A stretch of 25,657 nucleotides of DNA from a virus. The stretch lies in the IMG/VR virus record IMGVR_UViG_3300027908_000047, positions 1 through 25,657 of that record. The stretch is one strand, 5' to 3'. Shown here piece after piece: positions 1-4,577 of the stretch. Under the pieces are notes generated by a model. That model ran no database searches. It worked only from the letters and a program-made list of their open reading frames with translations, and was not told the origin of the DNA. The position numbers were made by a program, and so were the translations under genes. Position 1 is the stretch's first letter; every line of letters begins with the position of its first letter.

Positions 1-150
1 CATTAACCACAAGGACATTTTCTTTAGCTCTTTATCAATATCAATGCCGTCGTATGTTTCTTGAAGTTGTTTTAGTATCTGAGAATCAAGACCTTGGAAC
101 TTATTAGATTCACGGTCGAAGAACACAGAATTGCGATTATCTTTAGCCAT
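1..150 (-). CDS. Partial hypothetical phage protein (N-terminal 50 residues)
   Basis: A leftward frame opens at an ATG whose complement is at 148-150 and runs off the left edge, giving 50 residues. An AGGA lies only two bases before the ATG, so the ribosome site is poorly spaced. The peptide begins MAKDNRNSVFFDRE and contains GIDIDKELKKMSLWL near residues 35-49. Segments of the form 'xDVDxELxKMxxWL' recur, as I recall, in phage replication-associated and HNH-adjacent proteins, but too little is visible for assignment. It may be transcribed with the leftward gene at 313-558. I am fairly sure it is a real gene and have no view on its function. Confidence 0.6.
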   Translation of the reverse strand, partial: MAKDNRNSVFFDRESNKFQGLDSQILKQLQETYDGIDIDKELKKMSLWLM

Positions 151-245
151 TTCCTATACACTTTATTTTTTAGGTTGGGATAATTACACACTTCTGGTAG
201 TGTAGAATTGCTTAGTATCTATACCCCCAAGGTGCATGCTATCCT

Positions 246-273
246 AACGAGGAGCATTACAGTGTTCCTCGTT
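246..273. terminator. 8-bp stem-loop between two leftward genes
   Basis: AACGAGGA (246-253) pairs perfectly with TCCTCGTT (266-273) across a 12-nt loop. On the plus strand it is followed by a weak T-rich tract (TTTCATTT). On the minus strand there is no T tract. It may be a weak terminator or a transcript-processing hairpin just past the end of the 313-558 gene. The pairing is certain; the function is inferred. Confidence 0.45.
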
Positions 274-312
274 TCATTTCATCAAGCTATATCATAGTAA
301 AATTTGCTGCAA

Positions 313-558
313 TCATTTTTTGTAATCTTTAGGGATTCGTTTTGTTATATGTTCCCTAGTGCGCCTGAAAACTTCTCTCAACCTTTCGCCATCCTGATAA
401 CAAAATCTACAGGCATTTCTGATTAAATCCTGCGCTGTAACCAATTTTCCACTGTAGCTAGACTCTAATGATGCTATCTCTTGGATTTGTCTGTATTCTT
501 CTTCTTCAAACCTAGTAGAAACAACTAAGCTATTCTTAAAAACTGCCGGCCGTGCCAT
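313..558 (-). CDS. Small ribbon-helix-helix-like DNA-binding protein
   Basis: This is an 81-residue protein beginning MARPAVFKNS, preceded by a strong ribosome site (AGGAGG, 5 nt before the ATG). The stretch around residues 13-30 (VSTRFEEEEYRQIQEIA) has the beta-strand-then-helix pattern of Arc/CopG-type repressors, where a short strand is followed by an acidic 'xxEYxxIxxIA' helix. A second helix (AQDLIRNACRFCY) follows at about 42-54. The tail is rich in Arg and Lys. It lies divergent from the recombination operon starting at 671, and the intergenic space holds a perfect TCTTG-A-CAAGA palindrome over the -35 box. That fits a local autoregulator. The family call rests on pattern only, and an uncharacterised small phage protein is the alternative. 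Confidence 0.6.
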   Translation of the reverse strand: MARPAVFKNSLVVSTRFEEEEYRQIQEIASLESSYSGKLVTAQDLIRNACRFCYQDGERLREVFRRTREHITKRIPKDYKK

Positions 559-602
559 TGAACCTCCTATCTATATGCCAACAAAATAATTAGTATACCA
601 TA

Positions 603-613
603 TCTTGACAAGA
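603..613. promoter_or_regulatory. Candidate operator: palindrome over the early -35 box
   Basis: TCTTG (603-607), a central A (608) and CAAGA (609-613) form a perfect 5-1-5 palindrome. It contains the TTGACA -35 hexamer (605-610) of the rightward promoter and lies between the divergent ribbon-helix-helix-like gene and the early operon. Such proteins bind short symmetric sites, so a role as its operator is plausible but inferred. Confidence 0.4.
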
Positions 614-633
614 ACAATAAGGTGAGCTATCAA
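605..633 (+). promoter_or_regulatory. Sigma70-like promoter of the early recombination operon
   Basis: A perfect TTGACA (605-610), a 17-bp spacer and TATCAA (628-633, four of six matches to TATAAT) give a good sigma70-type promoter. It would start transcription about 30 nt before the first gene of the rightward operon at 671. Confidence 0.65.
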
Positions 634-670
634 TCATTTTATTAAGTTCAATTTTTAAATATGGAGATTT

Positions 671-808
671 ATGGAAAATATTCGCAGCGAAACATGGAAA
701 GAAGTGAAAGAAGGATTGTGGGATGCATTAAAAATAGTAATATATTCGGCTCTGGGATTAGGTCTGTTTTTTGGAGCAGGTTATGTCTACCTCACTTGCT
801 TCCACTAA
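671..808 (+). CDS. 45-aa single-pass membrane protein
   Basis: This small frame begins MENIRSETWKEVKEGLWDAL and ends at TAA 806-808. A GGAG lies 5 nt before the ATG. Residues 1-19 are charged and amphipathic. Residues about 20-41 are hydrophobic with small residues (IVIYSALGLGLFFGAGYVYL) and form one likely transmembrane helix. The C-terminus is LTCFH. It is the first gene of the rightward early operon and overlaps the start of the PD-(D/E)XK nuclease gene, whose ribosome site lies inside it. I do not recognise it. Small membrane peptides in early phage operons often modify the host envelope or block superinfection, but nothing in the sequence specifies this. Confidence 0.6.
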   Translation: MENIRSETWKEVKEGLWDALKIVIYSALGLGLFFGAGYVYLTCFH

Positions 809-1403
809 CATCCCGCGGGTAACAGAGATCCTTCGCCCGTTTACAAGCTACGACCAAGTACCAAAAGAAATCCTCGAGAGAGCTGCCGCAAGGGGAACAT
901 CAGTGCATGCTTTGTGTGCCGGCATCGCTAAAGGTAACTGGATTCCTGATGGCATGATCGGTGAAGAACTGTTCGGTTATGTGCAATCTTTTAAACAGTG
1001 GGCAGCAGCACAGGTCAAGGAATTCGTTATTATAGAAAAGCGATACACAGATGGAGAAAAGCGATTCACAGGACAGTTGGACTTCGTAGTGAAATGCACG
1101 GATGACAAGCTGTACTTGGTTGATTTAAAGACAAGCGCAAGGCCTCAAAAAACGTATCCAATTCAAATGAGTGCCTACGAGGAATTGCTGCTTCAAAATG
1201 GCATACGAGTAGAAGGAACGATGCTTGTTTATCTGAATAAAGAAGGCGAGTTTCCAGATATAGATTTAATGGGAAACCTGCGAAGTGAATTTATGATATT
1301 TTTATGTGCAGTTAAATGTTATGAATATTTTAAAATAAGGAAAAAGAAAGATGGAGCCAACAGTGAAAAATGTATACCAGAGAATCCTAGCAGTGATGTC
1401 TGA
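783..1403 (+). CDS. PD-(D/E)XK nuclease, RecB/Cas4-like
   Basis: From the ATG at 783 the protein is 206 residues. A TTG at 771 is in frame, but the GGAGCAGG just before 783 favours the ATG. Signature residues of the RecB/Cas4-like exonuclease branch appear in order: RGTSVHAL (38-45, conserved His), GQLD (97-100), VDLKTS (113-118, the D-x-K pair) and QMSAYEEL (128-135, the Q-x3-Y motif). This nuclease would resect double-stranded ends to expose single strands for the annealing protein encoded next. The 53-nt overlap with the ERF gene suggests coupled translation. The family call is secure; whether it acts as an exonuclease or endonuclease is inferred. Confidence 0.85.
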   Translation: MSTSLASTNIPRVTEILRPFTSYDQVPKEILERAAARGTSVHALCAGIAKGNWIPDGMIGEELFGYVQSFKQWAAAQVKEFVIIEKRYTDGEKRFTGQLDFVVKCTDDKLYLVDLKTSARPQKTYPIQMSAYEELLLQNGIRVEGTMLVYLNKEGEFPDIDLMGNLRSEFMIFLCAVKCYEYFKIRKKKDGANSEKCIPENPSSDV

Positions 1404-1953
1404 GCTTGATTATATCCAAAAGGGTACGAAAATGTTAAACAATCAATATCGATATGTTTCTCACGACCAAGTCACGGCATCGATTCATCCTTTATTGGTA
1501 AAACATGGCATTGCAGTGATTCCTACCGTTAATAAATACACCCAAGAAGGGAATCGAACTACAGTAGAAATAGATGTTTTTTTTGTTAATGCAGACAATC
1601 CACAAGATCAATTTAGTGTGAAGTCTATCGGTTTTGGTGTAGATCCGTCAGATAAGGGGCCTGGTAAAGCAATATCCTACGCATTTAAACTGGCCTGCCT
1701 GAAGACATTCTGCCTTGAGACAGGTGAAGATAGCGACCATGACCAAAAATCGCGCTACGAGGCTCCTAGATGCTTAGAATTCGATTTAGCGATACCTTTA
1801 TCATTCACAGAAGCAGAAAAGAAGCGATTGAACAAGTTCCTTATCGAATCGGCTGAAGCGCAAGGCAAACATGTAGAAGAAATAAAGGCCAGCGCACTGG
1901 GTAAGATGGAGCAGTTTCTTGAGGTATTTAAAAAATGGAGTGGTAAGAAATGA
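1351..1953 (+). CDS. erf: ERF-family single-strand annealing protein
   Basis: This 200-residue protein carries the ERF-family signatures: NQYRYVSHDQVTASI around residues 31-45, a beta-rich stretch with GIAVIP, and GKAISYAFKLACLKTF at about 105-120 followed by an acidic ETGEDSDHD. ERF proteins bind single-stranded DNA and anneal complementary strands during phage recombination and genome circularisation. The length matches the family. AAGGA precedes the ATG. The gene overlaps the end of the PD-(D/E)XK nuclease gene, forming a two-component recombination module like lambda Red or P22 Erf systems. The C-terminal third (about 150-200) is a charged helical tail that may bind partner proteins. Confidence 0.92.
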   Translation: MEPTVKNVYQRILAVMSELDYIQKGTKMLNNQYRYVSHDQVTASIHPLLVKHGIAVIPTVNKYTQEGNRTTVEIDVFFVNADNPQDQFSVKSIGFGVDPSDKGPGKAISYAFKLACLKTFCLETGEDSDHDQKSRYEAPRCLEFDLAIPLSFTEAEKKRLNKFLIESAEAQGKHVEEIKASALGKMEQFLEVFKKWSGKK

Positions 1954-2075
1954 AGATAATTCTAATGGGTATTTGTATAATGATGTTAGCCGGCTGTGCA
2001 GCAATCTTGCCTCCATTGATAGAGGTTGTCGAAGAAGCCATTGTGTTAGAAGCAAATGAAATAGAATCAAAGTAA
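1950..2075 (+). CDS. 41-aa lipoprotein
   Basis: The ATG (1950-1952) overlaps the TGA stop of the ERF gene, so the two are probably coupled. Residues 1-15 form a short signal peptide (one Lys followed by a hydrophobic run). They end in the lipobox LAGC, with the lipidated Cys at residue 16. The mature part is only 26 residues, CAAILPPLIEVVEEAIVLEA followed by a short acidic tail. A type II signal peptidase substrate of this size could be an outer-membrane spanin subunit or a superinfection-exclusion lipoprotein. It lacks the proline-rich body of classic Rz1-type spanins, and no inner-membrane partner is adjacent. The lipoprotein call is firm; the role is open. Confidence 0.7.
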   Translation: MKIILMGICIMMLAGCAAILPPLIEVVEEAIVLEANEIESK

Positions 2076-2099
2076 GGGGTTTCGCGAGATTCCCCTTTT
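2074..2099 (+). terminator. Terminator of the early operon
   Basis: AAGGGG (2074-2079) pairs with CCCCTT (2092-2097) around a 12-nt loop and runs into TTTTG. The lipoprotein stop codon lies at the base of the stem. On the minus strand the same hairpin follows the small gene ending at 2103, but its T tract there is weaker. Confidence 0.75.
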
Positions 2100-2102
2100 G
2101 TA

Positions 2103-2234
2103 TTATTTCTTGTTTGACTTTCCTGCCTTATTCATTGCGATAGCTATTGCTTGCTTTTCTGGCTTGCCGGCTTCGCGTTCTGTCTTTATATTAGATGAAA
2201 TAGTTTTTTGACCTGATCCTTGTTTTAGAGGCAT
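2103..2234 (-). CDS. 43-aa basic protein, DUF6496-like
   Basis: This leftward frame begins [20 protein letters not shown] and ends [22 protein letters not shown] stands 7-8 nt before the ATG. Small phage proteins with an N-terminal MPLK-G-S-K-T-IS segment and a KQAxAIA-x(3)-AGKSKK tail are common and are often annotated as DUF6496-like or hypothetical. It is the last gene of the late operon and sits just after the fibre gene. No biochemical role is known to me. High Lys, Ala and Ser content suggests nucleic-acid contact, which is inference. Confidence 0.75.
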   Translation of the reverse strand: MPLKQGSGQKTISSNIKTEREAGKPEKQAIAIAMNKAGKSNKK

Positions 2235-2249
2235 TGTTTTTCCTTTTGT

Positions 2250-3347
2250 TTATGTTCCGATAAAATATCCTGCAAATGAAGAAGAAATATTAGAACCAAA
2301 TGCACCACCACCAACACTTACAGTTTGAGTTGTTTTCGCTGCATTAACTAAAATATTTACCGTGTCTCCTGCCGTCATAGGGATAATCCAAGAAGCTGAT
2401 GAGAAATAATTTCCTGAGCCATTGACTGATCCTGATCCAACACTATAAGTGAATTGATCGAATGCCGAACCTTGAATTGCTATAAGAATTGAAGTAGAAG
2501 TAACATCTAATCCTTCGAGGGCTATATTTGCTGTAAAATTATATAGACCTGTTTTTGGCGCAGTGAAATTACCTGTTCCTGTGTTAAATGCAGTTCCATC
2601 GTTTCTTTGAGTTGAATCGAATAAAACAGTATAACTAACACCATTTCCTGTGACATTTGTTTTATTAGCACTACAAAAAGCATAAAACGCTGTGGCAGAT
2701 CCCCCTGGAATTGGAGCAACACCCATTTGTCCTGTAGTACTATCAATAGTTACCATTTCGCTATTAGAAGTGGTGACACCTACAATACCAGCAATAAAGC
2801 ATTCATCTATTTCGAACTCACCTGAACCTTGTGTGCCTAACCTCATAACATTATTATCACCAGGAACACCAGCATTTCCTACGACTGTATTGTCGGATTC
2901 TGTAGTATAGTTTGATCCAGATTGATTTCCTCCTAGAGTTGTATTCCTAGATCCTGTAGTTAAAGACTGAGCATTTTGTAATCCAAAACTACTATTTCCT
3001 GAGCCTGTAGTTAATAATGGTAAAGTCCCATAACCGTAGCTACAATTTCCTGAACCTGTAGTGATAACATTAAGATTACCATATCCCAGAGAAGTATTTG
3101 AAATACCTGATTGCGTTAAAGAACCTGAATTTTTACCAAGACAGGTATTGAAATTTGCATCAGTTACATTAAGTTTTGATATTGTTCCTGAATTAACAAA
3201 CTCCACAGAAGAACCAGAATTATTGGCTGTATTATCGGCATAGATAGTCACCGTGCTTCCGGTTATTGATCCTGTATCGCCATTGATCGTTTGTATGCTA
3301 CCACCACCTCCGCCTCCTGAGCCTATTAGTGAACCTGATTGACTCAT
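2250..3347 (-). CDS. Receptor-binding fibre with 17-residue repeats and C1q-like tip
   Basis: This 365-residue protein has a low-complexity N-terminus with seven consecutive Gly near residues 10-16. Three clear 17-residue repeats start at 86, 103 and 120, each with an S-[LYF]-G opening and an LTTGSGN-type ending. A fourth, looser copy lies at 137-154. They resemble the head repeats of trimeric autotransporter adhesins. A conserved-looking linker (DNNVMRLGTQG to TIDSTTGQMG, about 164-209) leads to a C-terminal beta domain at about 218-365. Its FTAPKTGLYNFTANI and aromatic/Gly pattern are typical of C1q/TNF-like folds. The whole is probably a trimeric tail fibre or spike tip that binds host surfaces. 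Its start overlaps the preceding stop (TAATG), with AGGAGG inside the upstream gene. Confidence 0.75.
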   Translation of the reverse strand: MSQSGSLIGSGGGGGGSIQTINGDTGSITGSTVTIYADNTANNSGSSVEFVNSGTISKLNVTDANFNTCLGKNSGSLTQSGISNTSLGYGNLNVITTGSGNCSYGYGTLPLLTTGSGNSSFGLQNAQSLTTGSRNTTLGGNQSGSNYTTESDNTVVGNAGVPGDNNVMRLGTQGSGEFEIDECFIAGIVGVTTSNSEMVTIDSTTGQMGVAPIPGGSATAFYAFCSANKTNVTGNGVSYTVLFDSTQRNDGTAFNTGTGNFTAPKTGLYNFTANIALEGLDVTSTSILIAIQGSAFDQFTYSVGSGSVNGSGNYFSSASWIIPMTAGDTVNILVNAAKTTQTVSVGGGAFGSNISSSFAGYFIGT

Positions 3348-3685
3348 TATGACCTCCTCGCGTAGATACCTTCGATATACACTGAGCCTAGACTTGGTGA
3401 ACCGGAAGATTTAACATAAAATTGAGTACCGATTGCCATTACGAAATCATCTAAAGTCGAAACTGGAGGTGCATTCGTAGATAGGTCCCAAAGAAGAAAT
3501 GTCTTGGTAGGCAGATAGAAGTTGTCGGTCGTTCCATCTGCACTAATAGTCACATCTGCATCGGTGGTATTAAGTATGCGAAACTCACGCCAGTTCTGAG
3601 TCAAAGGAGACCCCACTGTTGCGTAAGTTCCGGTAATGCTTCCAAAGGCCAGTGACCTCAGAGCATCGAATCTTGATACTGCCAT
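3347..3685 (-). CDS. Small virion-associated beta protein
   Basis: This 112-residue protein begins MAVSRFDALRSLAFGSITGT, with a strong AAGGAGG ribosome site. It contains REFRILNTTDADVTISADG (about 33-51), then FLLWDLSTN and a C-terminal strand SVYIEGIYARRS. The pattern suggests a compact beta-sandwich. Similar short proteins often sit among phage fibre and head-decoration genes. The stop overlaps the start of the fibre gene, so the two are translated together. Assembly factor, fibre adaptor or decoration protein are all possible. Confidence 0.65.
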   Translation of the reverse strand: MAVSRFDALRSLAFGSITGTYATVGSPLTQNWREFRILNTTDADVTISADGTTDNFYLPTKTFLLWDLSTNAPPVSTLDDFVMAIGTQFYVKSSGSPSLGSVYIEGIYARRS

Positions 3686-3694
3686 ATAGCCTCC

Positions 3695-4411
3695 TTAAGT
3701 CAGTGTGATTGTTCCGCTATTGTCAGTAATAACCCATGTGGTGTTTGCAACGACGCATTGGATTGCCATAACCTGAGCTGCTGCGGTTGCTGAAGCTGCG
3801 TTACCTGTTGTGACTGTAGAGCTGCCTGCTGGTCCCCATATGATTTGCCCTGTCGTGTAGGTTACTTTCCATCCGCCAGTGTTCAGAGCACTCCCAACGA
3901 TTTTAATAATGTCTCCTACCGCAGAAGTTGCAGGTAAAGTAAATGTTGTTAGCGACGCATTATTAGCAATGTAGGTATGTCCCGATGTCATGGCTTGTGT
4001 TGTGCCGGCTACTGGGGTTACTATGAGCTGAGGTGTTGCTGTTTGGAAACTTGGATCAGCAGAAGCGCCCCCAGAGACTAAGAATTGACCTACAGTACCT
4101 GCTGTTGTAGAAGCTACGTTAGATGCACCTTCGCCGATAAGAACACCATGAGCAGTGGAACCTGTGATTGCCAAGGTAGTCGCATGAACTGGTCGAGGTG
4201 TAGTGCTACCAAATCCCAGAACAGGTGGAGAAGCAAAGTCTGCTGATGCCGCTGCTGATAAGGTCGCAGGCGAGATATATTTGTAATTGATGGTACCCGC
4301 TTCGGCTTCGGCAATAGTGGCTGCTTGTACTTCGGAAGGTTGTGTATATGGCGTACCGGTAACTCGTGGTGGGTATCCGGCGTGACCTAGTGGATTTGTG
4401 AAAAGTCCCAT
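3695..4411 (-). CDS. Tail fibre / fibre-shaft protein
   Basis: This 238-residue protein begins MGLFTNPLGHAGYPPRVTGT and is preceded by AGGAG. It is rich in Ala, Thr, Gly and Ser. Residues about 26-47 include an AEAGTINYKYISPATL segment of the kind found where fibre shafts join virion proteins. The middle has TAGTVGQFLVSGGASADPSF, a repeat unit seen in many trimeric fibres. The C-terminal half (about 129-238) is beta-rich and ends GTITLT. It is probably a structural part of the fibre next to the receptor-binding protein. It is the first fibre gene downstream of a 42-bp motif (4420-4461) shared with the scaffold promoter region. Confidence 0.65.
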   Translation of the reverse strand: MGLFTNPLGHAGYPPRVTGTPYTQPSEVQAATIAEAEAGTINYKYISPATLSAAASADFASPPVLGFGSTTPRPVHATTLAITGSTAHGVLIGEGASNVASTTAGTVGQFLVSGGASADPSFQTATPQLIVTPVAGTTQAMTSGHTYIANNASLTTFTLPATSAVGDIIKIVGSALNTGGWKVTYTTGQIIWGPAGSSTVTTGNAASATAAAQVMAIQCVVANTTWVITDNSGTITLT

Positions 4412-4419
4412 GTGATTCT

Positions 4420-4461
4420 CCTTTTAAAATAATTTGTTGTCATTTTAGGCAAAATTTTTTT
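4420..4461 (-). repeat. 42-bp motif, copy 1 (upstream of fibre genes)
   Basis: Read on the minus strand this is seven A then TTTTG, a variable centre ending in CAA, four unmatched bases, then TTATTTTAAAAGG. It matches the stretch at 16554-16595 without gaps at about 32 of 42 positions. Both copies are intergenic and end a few bases (here 9) to about 37 bases before a late-gene start. It is a candidate late promoter or activator site. Confidence 0.6.
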
Positions 4462-4463
4462 AG

Positions 4464-4492
4464 TTGCAGTTATATTTGTGTTTTGTTATAGT
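4464..4492 (+). promoter_or_regulatory. Sigma70-like promoter for the 20-aa ORF
   Basis: TTGCAG (4464-4469), a 17-bp spacer and TATAGT (4487-4492) give a good -35/-10 pair pointing right, against the late operon. Transcription would begin near 4499, just before the AAAGGA ribosome site of the micropeptide gene at 4515. Confidence 0.6.
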
Positions 4493-4514
4493 GTTAAAAA
4501 CAAAGGAATTAATT

Positions 4515-4577
4515 ATGTCAATTGTAGGTATTCTTTCTGCTGCGTTCTTATTATGGGTTATGGAAGCTATGGATTAG
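4515..4577 (+). CDS. 20-aa membrane micropeptide, opposite strand
   Basis: The frame encodes MSIVGILSAAFLLWVMEAMD and stops at TAG 4575-4577. AAAGGA (4502-4507) stands 7 nt before the ATG, and a sigma70-like promoter lies at 4464-4492. Residues 3-16 are hydrophobic and could span or insert into a membrane, with an acidic C-terminus. Its last bases overlap the stop codon of the leftward 877-aa gene by 3-4 nt. It is the only rightward frame between 2100 and 21000 with its own promoter and ribosome site. The late transcript would be antisense to it. It could be a lysis or holin-like peptide, an exclusion factor or a type I toxin-like peptide. None of these is established. Confidence 0.5.
   Translation: MSIVGILSAAFLLWVMEAMD

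Noticed and set aside
771-782. TTG start for the PD-(D/E)XK nuclease
   Set aside because: The GGAGCAGG that includes this codon is the ribosome site for the ATG at 783.
1801-2070. Leftward frame opposite ERF and the lipoprotein
   Set aside because: The opposite strand carries ERF with clear family motifs; this frame has no ribosome site or motifs.
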